Source: Haberlea rhodopensis (Eukaryota > Streptophyta > Magnoliopsida > Lamiales > Gesneriaceae). Taken from it: 64,000 nucleotides of DNA. Shown in pieces: positions 9,926 to 22,275 of the stretch (the stretch's first letter is position 1; each line of letters opens with the position of its first letter). Made by a program: the position numbers and the translations under genes. The notes beneath the pieces are model-generated. The model made no database searches. It saw nothing but the letters and a program-made list of their open reading frames with translations, and had not been told where the DNA came from. Location of the stretch: contig CAJQUN010000128.1 in NCBI GenBank assembly GCA_907163345.1, positions 1,178,001-1,242,000 on the forward strand. Reading direction: 5' to 3'.

Positions 9926-11926
9926 ATCTACAACTGCAGTGGCTAGTAGACCAGTTTCTTCAATAAGTGGGGCAGCTGGGGAGTCTGAGATAGTAGCAGT
10001 TATAGTAGAAGTTGCTTCATTTAGTGGGGCAGCCATATCAGCAGTGTCTTGGTCAACCGCAGCAACAGACGACTGGGTGTGATCATTGGAATGTGAAGAC
10101 TCACTGGGTTCATGGTTGCCAGAGGAAATGGTAACTTGCTGAACTACCGCCTGAATTACTGTGTCCACATTGGTGTGATCAACAACCATCGGTTGGGGCG
10201 GGTGATCATTATAAGAGCTGGGAGCAGAGGAGAGTTATTTAGCAGAAGAGGCTGCCTCCAAGGCAGTTGATGCTATCTCCGCTCCAGTGGGAGTGGTCTC
10301 TAGGGCAGTAGTAGGGACAATCTCCAAATTTGCAATAGCCATTTGTAAATCCGGCTGGTCGGGGCTTGCAACATTCTCAGCAGTGGAGCATGAGTGAATT
10401 CCAGTGGATATGCGAATATCATGAAGAGCGAGCTCAGCCATTTCCAGCTTGGGTCCAAGAGCATTTAGAACGGCTCTATCATGATTCGTTGTGCCTGAAT
10501 CACTGTTGAAGTGTTGAAGGCGGGTTTCAACAAGGGCTTGAAGTTCGCCCACATAGTTCATCAGGCGAAAAACATCCCGCAGCTTCAGGCTTTTCTCGGG
10601 GTCTGAGATTTGAAGATAGGCCAAGATTTGGTTCTCATCTTCCCTGGCCTGATCCAGAATAGGATCAAAATCATCAAATCGAACTTTTACTCGAGCCTTT
10701 ACCCAACGATCAAAAATATCTGGATGTGGTTGCAGTTTGGCTTCAACTTTATCCATGACCATTTGGATCTCGAAGGCAACAGGAGTGGACACTGGAGCCG
10801 TAAGAGTTTTTCCTTTGCCAGCAGGGGTGGTCTTTGGATGACAGTACGGACACAAGGACTTGGGTGTCCTAAAGTTGATAGAGCCTGGTGCTTGCTGAGA
10901 ACTCACCATTGCAGAAGAATTGTCAGCGGGAGCCACTGAGGTAGCAATTACCATGGCCAATGAAGCAGCTGGTTCCTCAAGTGGAGGATTTTCAGGGCTG
11001 GGTTCTCTTGCTGGGTTGTTTTCTGTCGGACCGGCGGAGGAGATGGTATCAGAAGCTGCAATGTCTTTCTGTCGGACAGTCGGAGGATCAGCTTTTCTTG
11101 TTCTGGGCTTCTTAGGATGGGGAGGAGGAGGAGAAGACTCAGCGGATTCTGAGACGGTTTGTTCAGAGTCGCTGATGACTTGCGTCAATCGGCGCTTAGT
11201 TACCCCAACGTCTCTGCCACTTCTCTGCCTGTGAAGCTGAAGATACTTGGCAGTGATAAGTCTCCCCGGATGGAGGTTGGTGAGAGCCCCTGTCTTAATG
11301 TGTTTGCTGTCAAAAAGGCTGCTTAGCAGGAGAGCAAAGCCTGATTGACCCTTGCCAGAGACTACGAGACTAGTCAAAATTTGAAATAACACAACTGACC
11401 AGTTTATCTCCAATCCTTTGCATATTGCACTCATAACATCAAATTTTTCAGGGGTGATCATATCAAATGATCCAGCTTTACATAGGAGCCCCTTGGAGAT
11501 GATGTCCGCCAGTTGTCGATAGTGACTCTTCATTAATACTTTCCTGAATGGGGGACGTTGTAGGCGATGAGCAGAGTCAGAAGCTGTGAGGCACATCTCT
11601 TCTCGTATTTCCACTGGAACAGTGGAAAAATCAGTAAGTCCGGTGGAGGGAAGACACAGGTGTGTGGTAAATTCAGGTTGGGTGATTGTAACCAACTGTC
11701 CAGATACGGATGCCACCACAGTGTCATCAACAACCTTGGCCGTAGCAAAGAACTCGTGTAGCTCGTCCTTGTAGAATGAGGGGGCCTGGCTCAGGATTAC
11801 CAAGAGTCCTGATGTATCCAGCTTTTGAATCAGCTCCTTTGTCTCCTCATCAGATGATGTGTATATAGAATGAAAATCGACGTGAACAGCATTGGTGATG
11901 AAGCTTGGCTGTATATTCTTTGACAT
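9926..11926 (-). pseudogene. Envelope-like gene of Sirevirus, 5' part
   Basis: The minus strand encodes a long protein of a family found downstream of pol in Sireviruses; its function is not known. The start chosen is the ATG at 11926 (MSKNIQPSF). The frame is open 54 codons further, to 12088, and that extension contains a strongly hydrophobic stretch, so an earlier start is possible. The first 220 residues form a compact domain, followed by Ser/Pro-rich acidic sequence and a second conserved block near the end. A TAA at 10235-10237 interrupts the frame, which reopens at once to 9926. There the solo LTR interrupts it. The rest is at 6645-7375. Resemblance to proteins annotated in Lamiales is from memory. 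Confidence 0.75.
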
Positions 11927-12463
11927 TTTGGATGAGTATGAGGAAGTAACAGCAGCAATCTTGTTAGAGTAAAATTGTCTGAAAGAAAAAATAATTGCAG
12001 TGAATTGTTGGAGAAGATGAAGAGTAGTGAAACTAATGGCGGTGAAAATGAAAGTATATGTAACGTCGTACTGTAGATGAGCGGACACATGTATACGTGG
12101 CGATCATCTATCGATTAAAAAAAAAATTAACCAATAAATAAGAGGACATGATTTAGGCGGGAGTGAAATAATTTATTTTACACAAAAGTAATTTTGAATT
12201 CCGACGTTCATTAGGTTAATAAGTATCGAGGGTTATTTTTGTCAAAGCATATTTGGTAACATCTGCTGGTATGTAGGGTTCGACTGGTAGGAAAGCATCT
12301 ACTGGATGTAGAGTCCTACTGGTACGGATACACCTACTGCAGCTGACCATTGTATTACCAGCTGAGCTTAAATAACCATGAAAGGATTATACCTGAAATT
12401 CCCCCTAAATTTATGCAAATAAACTAACTAGTTCCCCCTTAATTTATTACCAAAACAAAATAA
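11927..12463 (-). other. Spacer between Sirevirus pol and the envelope-like gene
   Basis: Apart from the optional upstream extension of the envelope-like frame (to 12088), no gene is seen. An A-run and short CATCTACTGG-type repeats resemble the LTR repeat units. Confidence 0.6.
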
Positions 12464-14110
12464 TCAAGAAGTAATTTCAATTAAACCAAGAATATTTCGA
12501 AAGTAAGAAAACTTAGCGTTCGGTAGGGGTTTTGTGAAAATGTCTGCTGCCTGTTGTTCGGTAGAAATATACTCCAGCCGAATTTCTTTCTTCATAACAT
12601 GATCTCTGATAAAATGATGACGGATGTCAATATGTTTAGTACGAGTATGAAGAACTGGATTGTATGTTATAGCAATGGCAGACGTATTGTCACAAAATAT
12701 GGGAGCCTCTATGGACTCAATTCCATAATCTCTGAGTTGTTGCTGAATCCAGAGCAATTGAGCACAGCAGCTTCCAGCAGCAAGGTACTCTGCCTCGGCA
12801 GTGGAAGTTGCTACGGATGTCTGTTTCTTGCATCCCCATGATATCAATCGATCTCCAAGGAATTGACAATACCCACTGGTGCTTTTTCTGTCAATTTTGC
12901 ATCCAGCATAGTCAGCATCTGAGTATCCAATAAGATTAAAAGTTGAGTCTCTTGGATACCATAGACCAACATTCTCAGTGCCTTTCAAATATTTGAGGAT
13001 CCTTTTGGCAACAGTGAAGTGCGGCTGCTTGGGATTTGCTTGAAACCGGGCGCACATACACACTGCAAACATAATATCTGGTCGGGTGGCTGTCAAATAT
13101 AATAGAGATCCAATAATGCCTCGATACATTGTAACTTCGACTGGTATTCCTGAATTATCCAAGTCGAGTTTGGCAGATGAGCTCATTGGTGTAGCAGCAG
13201 CTGAGCTGGTGCTCATTCCATATTTCTTCAGCAGCTCTTTAGTGTATTTAGATTGATTTATCAAGATTCCTTCACTAGATTGCTTGACTTGCAATCCTAA
13301 GAAAAATGATAATTCTCCCATCATGCTCATCTCAAATTGGTCCTGCATTATCTTTGAAAATCTTTCACATAATTTTGGGTTAGTACTGCCAAAAATAATG
13401 TCATCAACATATATCTGAACTAACAGAGTATGGTCTCCCTTTGTAAATTTAAATAAAGTTTTGTCCACCGTGCCAATGGTGAAGTCATGATCAATCAAAT
13501 ATTTTGATAGAGTTTCATACCATGCACGGGGGGCTTGCTTCAGACCATACAAAGCTTTGTTCAGATGATAAACATAAGATGGTTGCAGATGGTTTTCAAA
13601 TCCAGGAGGTTGTTCAACATATACTTCTTCCTGGAGATGGCCGTTAAGAAATGCACTCTTAACTTCCATCTGATAGACCTTAAAGTCTTTAAATGCAGCA
13701 AAGGCAAGAAATATGTGAATGGCTTCTAATCGGGCTACAGGGGTAAAGGTTTCATCAAAATCAATGCCTTCTTCCTGCCTGTATCCCTGTGCAACTAGTC
13801 TTGCTTTAATCCTAATTACTGTACCATTTTCATCTAGCTTATTTCTAAATACCCATTTAGTGCCAATAATTGTGTGATGAGATGGACGTGGAACTAAATG
13901 CCATACTTTGTTTCGCTCAAACTGATTTAGTTCTTCCTGCATTGCTTCTACCCAACTTGGGTCTAATATAGCTTCATCAATCTTCTTAGGTTCTATAGGA
14001 GATATGAATGCAGCATGAAGAAATTCATTAATCATTTGTCCTCTGGTGCGTAGAGGAGCAAGAGGGTTACCGATGACCTGCTCGGGTGGATGATCCTTCT
14101 TCCACGGAGC
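12464..14110 (-). pseudogene. Sirevirus G reverse transcriptase and RNase H
   Basis: The minus strand is open from about 14110 to 12464. Motifs in order are WVEAMQEELNQFERNKVW, the VFRNKLDENG and DETFTPVARLEAI blocks, the active site YVDDIIFGS, and RNase H with GYSDADYAGC, STAEAEYLAA and CDNTSAIAI. The tail QQAADIFTKPLPN is typical of Copia pol. The catalytic residues look intact. A frameshift at about 14100-14110 separates this part from the integrase part. Confidence 0.93.
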
Positions 14111-15714
14111 GAAGGTCCATGAGGATTGAGTTCTTCACTTGGCTGGATATGAGTGGGCACATCAGAGGTTCTGATAGACTCATCTTTCTCATATGTTCCT
14201 TCTACTGCAGTAGGGTTAGATGCAACTGTTTCATTGGTAGCTGGCTGCAGTGCTTGTTGGCCAGCAAACTCCTCTGCTTGAGCTTCAGGAACTTCTGGTT
14301 CCAAGGAGCAGTCAGTCCTGCTTCTGTAATCTATCTCATCATCAACTTTTTAATCAATATAAGTGCTTTCCAGTCGATTACTTAAATTGTTGATTTGCAG
14401 ATTAGATACAGTACATTCAGTAGGTTCATCAAATTTTACGTGCACTGATTCTTCTACAGTAAGTGTTCTATTATTAAATACTCTGAAGGCCTTACTAACT
14501 GTAGAATAGCCAAGGAATATTCCAGCATCAGATTTGGCATCAAAAGCGGTGAGATGAGTCTTTCCATTGTTGTGAATAAAACATTTGCAACCAAACACAT
14601 GGAAATAGGAAATATTTGGCTTACTGCCATTCCAGATCTCATAAGTGGTTTTATTTGCTCGCTTATTAATCATTGATCTGTTCTGTGTATAACATGCTGT
14701 GTTGACAGCTTCTGCCCAAAATTTCTGCGATATTTCTGATTCCGCGAGCATAGTTCGCGCAGCTTCTTTCAAAGTGTGGTTCCTACACTCAGCAACTCCG
14801 TTTTGTTGAGGAGTTCTAGCAGCAGAGTATTCATGTTTAAGACCAAGGTCATCTAGATATGATTCGAGTGATTGATTGGTGAACTCAGTACCTTTATCAC
14901 TGCGAATTTTATCTATCCCACACGATTTCTCATTTTGGAGTCTTTTCAGTAATTTGATCAGCTTTGGAGTAGCCTGATCTTTGCCACTTAGGAACAAGAC
15001 CCACGTAAAACGAGTGTAATCGTCTATCAACACTAGAGTATACTTCATTCCCCCTAGACTTGTTACTGGTATAGGACCAACCAGATCCATATGCAGCAAC
15101 TCTAGGCACCGAGAAGAAGATTTACTCCCTTTGTTCTTAAAGGAGGATCTGATTTGCTTACCAAGTTGGCATGCTGCACAGATCTTGTCTTTTGAGAACT
15201 CAATTTGGGGCAGTCCAATAACTAGATCAAGTTTACGCAGACTGGCAATAGTTTTAAAATTTAAGTGACTTAACCGTTTGTGCCAAAGCCAATTTTTGGA
15301 AGAATTCATGGCAGCAAAGCAAGTGGAGGAGGTAGGCTGACTAAGATTCCAATCAATTTTATATGTGTTATCATGCCTTCTTCCTACAAGTAATATACTG
15401 CCATCAGTAGATTTGATTGTGCATGAATGCTGATTGAATTCTACGGAATGACCATTGTCACACAGTTGACTTATGCTAATCAAGTTATAGCATAGATTTT
15501 CAACTAAAATGATATCTTTAATGACTATGTTACCGTAGATAATCTTACCCTTACCCACGGATCTACCTTTCGCGTTATCTCCAAAAGTTATTCTGGGTCC
15601 GGTGGAGTCCACCAGTTCAGACAATAAGCTTGAATTTCCTGTCATATGTCTAGAGCATCCGCTGTCCAGGAACCATTCTGAGCTCCGAACTTGATGCATT
15701 CTAGTTTCCTGCAA
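14111..15714 (-). pseudogene. Sirevirus G protease end, integrase
   Basis: The start shows a WFLDSGCSRHMTG block, as in Copia protease or zinc-binding regions. Then come an HHCC zinc site (WHKRLSH... CAACQLG) and the integrase core with its Asp, Asp and Glu (HMDLVGP, RSDKGTEF, NGVAE). The usual Arg after that Glu is Cys here. A TAA at 14350-14352 interrupts the frame, which continues to about 14110 through an acidic linker. Confidence 0.9.
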
Positions 15715-15975
15715 TTAAAGCGATAAAATGATTGGTACCCAATCCTACTTGGGTCCGGGTAGGATTAGTCCTTTCGGAACCCACACTTGTATGACCCTGA
15801 GTGACTTAGGTCGGTGTGTGTTCTGAAATGTGTGTGCATTTATAAATGATGGTGATGATCTTGACTGTGAAGTGTGATAATATGTGTATGCATGTGCTTT
15901 TGGTTTGTAGTTCCTGTTATTGAGCATATATCTCTTCTGGACAGGCTTACAGTTGTAGTACCAGTTGGGTTTAAC
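15715..15975 (-). pseudogene. Sirevirus gag-pol junction remnant
   Basis: A frame of about 60 codons ends at 15745, in frame with the gag tail after a TAG. It holds the VWVPKGLI block that commonly precedes the protease in Sireviruses. It is broken before the integrase frame opens at 15714. Confidence 0.5.
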
Positions 15976-17703
15976 CTATCTAGCTGCTCGACCAGTGGGT
16001 TTAAGTTCATTTCTGAACTTTTGCCTCGGTTTAGCCTCTTTGAGTGGTTCTACATAACCGATACCCCTGTGCTGTGCCTGTTCCTTGATGAGTGTTGCTT
16101 TAACAGGTTCTTTAACCAGTTCATAAGGGTCATATATTGTGCTAGATCTTACAAAGTTCATTGATTGAACCTTGCTTTTTGTTATACACAGTTGAGGTTC
16201 ATTACCTGATGAACTGCTTTCATTACTATTATAGCCTATGCCGGTTAAATCACCAGCAAGCCTTATAGATTCAAGCATTTCATCCTTTCTGGTAGTGGAC
16301 GCATTCCAAATGCTAACCAGTTTGCTAAGTTTCTGGTAGGCACACTTGGCTTCATCTCTTTCTCTCACTAGGAGACTGGTTGTTTCCCTTAAGCATTTAA
16401 CTCCCTCGATTGTTCACAATCAAGTTTGTTTTTATGCGTTTCAGTTGGGGTTGAGTGCTCAGTCTTATAGCTTTCAAAGGATTCATATAGCGTCCGATAC
16501 TCATTGATCATGTCCTGCAATGCATTGGTAAGTTCACTATGTGTGAATTCAGATAGGTTAGACTCGTGTACCTCAATTTCATCATTTGCCATTAAGCAGT
16601 GGACTTCCTCGTCTTCACTTTCGCTGGACGAGCTGGTTGATTCCTCTGATTCTGATTCAGAATCAGCCCACTTGCTCTTGCTTTCTTCTGCCATCAAAAC
16701 CTTTTGATCTCTGTCCCTTTTGGATGATCTTCTAGTTTCCTTGGATTTTCTGTGATCCTTGGATCCTCTTTTGTGATCATCATTTTTAGGTTTTGGACAG
16801 TCCGCAATGAAGTGCCCTGGTTTGAGGCAGTTGAAGCATACTCGCTCTTCTTCTTCTGAATTTCCATTGGAACTCTGCCTTCGAGGATATGATTGATAAG
16901 ATCTCTGGTTCTTCTTCATGAATTTCCCAAATTTCTTTACGAACATTGCCATAACATCATTACACATCTTTTCTGGAGTCGTCTCTGTAGAAGTAGGCTG
17001 AGACTCTGATGCAGTGAGAGCTTTGGTTGGTTGACTGGTATTTGGTTCATCTTCAACCCGAATGCCTAATTCAAATTCATAGGCTTTTAAATCAGCAAAC
17101 AGATCATGTAGATCTATCTTGTTGATGTCCTTCGATTCTCTCATAGCAATGGTCTTGACATCCCATTCTCTTGAGAGACCTCTCATTACTTTGAGAGTGA
17201 CTTCTCTGTTGGGTAACTCGCTACCCAGACTGCTGAGTTAATTAATTATTCCAGTCACTCTTTCATCATACTCGTTGAGAGTTTCTCCATTCATCATATT
17301 GATATGCTCAAACTTCTGTAAAGCCACAGTAAGCTTGTTTTCTTTGGTTTGATCATTTCCTTCACAGAGTTGGGCAATCTTCTCCCAGATTTCTTTGGCT
17401 GTTGAGCACATTTTTATTTTGTTGAACATATTTTTGTCCAGAGTTTTGAACAGAATGTCCTTAGCAACGTTGTCCAGATTTGCTTTTTTCTTTTCTTCGT
17501 TTGACCATTGAGATCTTTCCTTTTCTACCATTTGTGGATCACCACTTGTGATAGAAGCAGCTGTATTGATTTTCATGATCTTCATAGGTCCTTCAGTGAT
17601 TACATACCACATATCATCATCTTGAGCACTTAGATGTGCTTGCATACGGATTCTCCAGTCATCATATTCTGAACATTGGAATCTTGCTGAATGAGGCCAT
17701 CAG
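15976..17703 (-). pseudogene. Sirevirus G gag
   Basis: The minus strand encodes the Copia gag core (from about 17700, with DDWRIRMQAHL), one CCHC zinc knuckle (CFNCLKPGHFIADC, about 16805-16845) and a long Ser/Glu-rich tail followed by a coiled region. It has a TAA at 17238-17240 and a frameshift near 16390. The frame also meets a TAG near 15974. The reading frame begins after a TGA near 17703 with no ATG at the expected place. A long gag tail fits Sireviruses. Confidence 0.88.
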
Positions 17704-17744
17704 TTTTTGGCAATTGGTAATTTCTCAAGATTGAGAAGACCTAA

Positions 17745-17756
17745 GCTCTGATACCA
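17745..17756 (-). promoter_or_regulatory. Primer binding site of Sirevirus G (initiator tRNA-Met type)
   Basis: The minus strand reads TGGTATCAGAGC two bases inside the 5' LTR. This is the usual plant complement of the tRNA-Met 3' end. Confidence 0.9.
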
Positions 17757-17758
17757 CT

Positions 17759-19008
17759 TGTTAGGATTGGGGTAGTGTTTAGAAGGGGGGGGGGGGGGGT
17801 TGAATAAACACTAGATTCAATTTCGATTTCTTTTCTGGTTAACTGTAAACTGTTAAGTATTACAGTTGCTTCTCAATATCAGGCAAGTCAGCAGACACTT
17901 GTTATAGTGCGGAAAACGTCTACTGAACTTGTGAGGAATAAAACTGAGGTAATAAAGCAATGAACAAATAACACAAGAGTTGTTTCTGGAAGTTCGAAGC
18001 ACAACGCTTCTACGTCTCCCCTTCTTCCTTTGCAGGAAGGATTCACTAGAAGACTTGGTTTACACTTTACAGTATACAACCTTCTTAGGCACTAACACAC
18101 TTGGCCTAAACTCCTAGCAATCACAATCTTCTTAACTTTTGATTACAAGAGATTCTATAACACTTTTTACAAAATAAACTTTCTAGCTTCGAGTGTTTTT
18201 GAGCAGCAGACTTCAATTGGAAATAATCTATCACAGATTCAGTTTCACTGCTTGTCTGCTCTTTGCTGAACGTTTGGAATATCAGTAATATGATTTTCTT
18301 GTTTGCTTTGAAGTATATCTCTTTGTTGAAAATCGCTCAGCACTTCTTCATTCTCTGCTTGGACGTATTTATAGGTTTGGTTGTCCAACGGTAGCTTTTC
18401 TGTATATGGAACAGATTAGCTTTCCAAATTCATATTGTCTTCTTTCCTATTTTGTTTAAGCAAAGGCTCTTTTCACTCTGACGGTAATGGTGGCGGAGAT
18501 ATAGCAGGGTGCGCCGCTCTGTTGTACCTTTGTCAGAGAATGTTGTACTTATTTTGTCTCGTTGCTTAGTGCTCTTACTAGAAGTTTAGACTTCTGCTGG
18601 TTTTCTTTGTTCAACTGGTCGTTCATCCTCTTATGACCAGTTGATGTCTTTGTTCAGTGAGAGACTATCCGGTTGATAGTTGTCCAGTAGATGTCTGTCA
18701 GTTGGTGGCCATCCAGTTGATGTCTTGTCCAGTTGATGTCTATCCAGTTGGTAGTCATCCAGTTGATGTCTTGTCCAGTTGATGTCTATCCAGTTGGTAG
18801 TCATCCAGTAGGTGTTTAACATCCGGTAGGAGTCTTCATCCGTTAGGACTTTAACATCCGGTAGGAGTCTTCATCCAGTTGGTCTTTATCACCCGGTAGG
18901 ACTTCATCCAGTAGGTGTTTAACATCCGGTAGGAGTCTTCATCCGGTAGGACTTTAACATCCGGTAGGTGTTTGTAATCACCAAAACTTAGAAATCGTTT
19001 TCCCAACA
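17759..19008 (-). repeat. 5' LTR of Sirevirus G (1250 bp)
   Basis: It matches 4476-5724 almost throughout. It includes the G-run (about 17787-17801), the TATA-like TATAAATA on the minus strand at 18366-18373, and the short repeat array at 18640-18970. Confidence 0.93.
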
Positions 19009-20177
19009 GATCGCCACGAAGCAAAAATTGAGGCGATCGATCGCCTCAGCGAAGCGATCGATCGCCAGCAGCAGAGTTTTGGAAAATGGATTCTTTTGAC
19101 GAATTTTTGGTATTTGATTATTATTTGGCTTCTAATATGGGGTTGTGTGATTGTGTAGAACCATCCCAGATGGCGACACAACCAAGTAAGTGAAGCCATA
19201 TCAAATTCCACTTTTGGAAAGGTACGTAGAGGACGTACGGGCACCCAACGGTACATGTATCTAATATACTCATTGTTTATGCATTGTGGATGAGAGTATA
19301 TGTGGCATTATGCATTGTGGATGCAAATACATGTTGAATTATGCATGATGATTGTATATGCATATGATGGTTATTGGTGCACATCCCATGAGTCATGGTC
19401 ATCCCTTGATGATTTTAATGCTTGCCGCTATTTGATTTGGTGCCGCTCAATGTGAAGCGAGGGGTGGGAGCGTCGCATGTTACATTGAAGCGTGGTTGTC
19501 ATATAAGGCAAGGAAATAATATTTGCCGCTCAATGTGAAGCGAGGGCTGGGAGCGCCGCATGTCCATTGAAGCGAGGTTATTCTATGCCGCCTATATGAA
19601 AAGCGAGGGGCATTAAAATACATTGTGATGAACAGACTAGGGATTGTTGATTGGTAATTGGTGATGATGAAATGGTATTATGTCATGACATGTGTGGACC
19701 ATTAAATAATCTATTTGATTATACTGATGAGTTATGGTACAGGGACAACCAAAAAGGGAGCGTTTAAAATGCATGGGAAAGACAAGAAGTGTTTATTGCG
19801 ATTTATGCATTTACGCCTTAAATTCATATTGTGTTGTATATGAATTATTATATGCTCATGTTTGGGGGTTGTCCTTGTAGGTACATTTTTGGCATGATAA
19901 AAAGGGGATAAGGCGGGTTGAGGCAGTGAGCTTGTGAAGAACACTTTTAGGAATTGAAGGACGGGATTATTTTTGTATAGTGTCTACTCTATGAGTAGTG
20001 TAAAGCTATAGTTGATAACATTCATTTGATTGGGAATGTAACTAATCCATTGATAGTCCTTATTTTTTGCATGTAATTCTTAAAACTCATAGTCTCAACA
20101 CGATCGTTTTACTCTGATAATTTATGTTAGCTCTAATTATGCCTTTAATCCGTACTTAAGGAACTAGGGTCCTTACA
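19009..20177 (+). mobile_element. Chromovirus (Tekay-like) LTR, second part
   Basis: This resumes the LTR interrupted at 4475, beginning with the GATCG duplication. It runs collinear with the T1 LTR to the end, GGTCCTTACA. What follows is a Copia gag, not a primer binding site, so the LTR is solo or the 3' LTR of a plus-strand element whose body is gone. Two palindrome sites lie at 19032-19066. Confidence 0.88.
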
Positions 20178-20325
20178 TCTTGTTCACTCGCTTCATTATT
20201 TTCCTTGATGGTTTGTCCAAGATTTTTCGCACTCAAAAATGAATGTCAACATCACGGACCCAAGTCAAATAGTTTCTTCCGGAAACATCAAGGGCAGCAA
20301 ATTCAAGCTTGATAACGTTAGCCAT
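20178..20325 (-). pseudogene. Start of a Copia gag (element H), truncated
   Basis: On the minus strand an ATG at 20325 opens a frame with KLEFAALDVSGRNYLTWV, the common N-terminus of one large plant Copia gag family. The frame hits a TGA after about 34 codons and is frameshifted. It is cut at 20177 by the chromovirus LTR. Confidence 0.75.
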
Positions 20326-20604
20326 AACACTGAATCACAAATCAAATAGCACTTTAGAGTATGTAATGCTCATATTCTCAAATCTACAAGTTTGAGTTTT
20401 ATTACAAATTTAGAGCCAAAAATACTCGAATTAGGCTTCAAGCCTCCAAATAATTTTTTTTGAACTTTAGGTTCATTTTTCAAAAGATATCATGTTTTTG
20501 CATAAAATCGATGCAAAACAATCAAAAAATATATAGACAACTTACATTTGAATATACTTTTATGTTGTCAAGTGGTGTGTATTATGTAAAAATGGGAGAA
20601 CGGC
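20326..20604 (-). other. Leader of Copia element H
   Basis: AT-rich sequence between the gag start and the primer site. No gene is seen. Confidence 0.5.
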
Positions 20605-20881
20605 GTGCTGATAACGTGTTATAAAATGTTTGTGTTAAACACAATTTAAAAAAAAATACAAGATCAATATAGATGGGAGATAAAGTTATTCATTATATTA
20701 TATATCTCAAAAAAGTGCTTGATATATATAGCACAATGAAGCAAGAGTTACAAGTCACTTTACATGAGTTAATGCCTTCAAGAGTTACAAGATGTTAATG
20801 AAACTTAAGTTATAATAAATATTAAATTTTTTGAGGGACTTCTTGATTTTAACTACGGACTGTTGAAAATTAAATTTAACA
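20605..20881 (-). repeat. Primer site and short LTR of Copia element H
   Basis: On the minus strand, a CGTTATCAGCAC primer-site-like sequence (20605-20616) follows a short candidate LTR of about 265 bp. The LTR starts TGTTAAATTT (at 20881) and ends TATAACA (at 20617). The boundaries are inferred from TG...CA ends and have no partner LTR in the window. Confidence 0.55.
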
Positions 20882-20933
20882 ATGTCTCTTAAATTCCTCA
20901 ATTTTATTTTTCTAAAAGATTATAAAATTAATG

Positions 20934-22082
20934 TCATCACATAACCCATCATATACAATCATTAAGTCTACTACGATAATACCAACATATAAACACAACC
21001 TCTAATCACATTTCAATAGCCTCAAAATAAAATCATCTAAATTATGGAACTTCATCAATTATCCTTTTCAACTGAAATTATATAGATCGGTGCATTTAAA
21101 AAGCAATAATATTTCATTTAGAATTAATTTCCCCCAAAAATCATATAATTCTAAAAAATTCAAAACTCAATCATTTAGTCGCTTCGAGCATTCACTAGTC
21201 GATAAAAATCAATAATACACGTTTTTAACTACCTCTGTATATATTGGCTAACAAAAAACTATAAATGTGTGTGTACGTATGGAATGGGATTGAGAATGAA
21301 AGCCACATAAGATAAAGAGCGCAACAGAGTCGAGGGAAGATGGTTTCAACATTTACAAATAAAATTGTTGTGTCGGTCGGTTATGATAAAATAAATTATA
21401 TATTTGAAATCAGTGAGATGAGAACTACGTTTTGACAGTAATATTTTGTGTTTTATGATAGTTTTTGGTTAGCCAATATTTACAGAGGTAATTAAAAATG
21501 ATATATTATTGATTGTTATCAACTGTTGAATACACCAGTATGTTTAGTTGTGTATTATATAAATGTGTGTGTATGTATGAAATGAGATTGAGATTGAAAG
21601 TCACATAAAGAAAGAGACAGCAACATAGTCGAGGGAAGATGGTTTCAACATTTACATATAAAATTGTTGCGGTCGATCTGATCGGGTTTTAATAAAATAA
21701 ATTATATATTTGGAATCAGCGAGGTAAGCTATAGTTTGACACTAATATTTTTGTGATAGTTTTTGTTAGCCAATATATACAGAGGTAGTTAAAAACGGTG
21801 TATTATTGATTTTTATCGACTAGTGAATGCTCGAAACGACTAAATGATTGGGTTTTGAATTTTTAAGAATTATAAGATTTTTGGGGGAAATTAATTCTAA
21901 ATGATGTTATTGCTTTTTAAATGCACCGATCTATATAATTTCAGTTGAAAAGGATAATTGATGAAGTTCCATAATTTAGATGAATTTATTTTGAGGCTAT
22001 TGAAATGTGATTAGAGGTTGTGTTTATATGTTGGTATTATCGTAGTAGATTTAATGATTGTATATGATGGGTTATGTGATGA
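20934..22082. repeat. Large inverted repeat with ~330-bp arms and internal direct repeat
   Basis: The left arm (20934-21263) is the reverse complement of the right arm (21754-22082) with few mismatches. The loop of about 490 bp holds two direct copies of a 270-base unit (from 21263 and from 21561). The first copy ends in a partial third copy of the arm. No frame is convincing. It could be a foldback-type element or a rearranged repeat; a transcript would form a long hairpin. Confidence 0.88.
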
Positions 22083-22275
22083 TGGGGTATATTAGACTTG
22101 ATGTTGCCACTATATCGATTATATATGATGTGTCGCAATAATGATACGACGATGGGGGTATGTAGGCTTGTTGTTGCCACTATATCGATTATATACGATC
22201 GGTTGCAATGATGATGCGATGATGTGGTATAATTGGCTAGGTGTTGCCTCTATATCAATTTGTATATCGTATGAG
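22078..22275. repeat. ~65-bp tandem array, 3 copies
   Basis: Each unit holds a GATGATGGGGTA block, GTTGCCACTATATCGATT and a GCAATGATGA end. It directly abuts the right arm of the inverted repeat. Confidence 0.8.

Larger units (their letters stand above)
4476..19008 (-). mobile_element. Sirevirus-type Copia element G, complete with 5-bp target duplication
   Basis: The element is bounded by two LTRs of about 1250 bp and by the direct duplication GATCG at 4471-4475 and 19009-19013. On the minus strand the order is LTR, primer site, gag, protease, integrase, RT, RNase H, a gap, an envelope-like gene, polypurine tract, LTR. An extra gene after pol and a long acidic-serine gag tail are Sirevirus traits. 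It is 14.5 kb long, of which 2.55 kb is a solo chromovirus LTR nested in the envelope-like gene. The LTRs differ at about 20 positions by eye (1.6 percent), so the insertion is recent on a plant time scale. All genes are broken. Confidence 0.93.
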
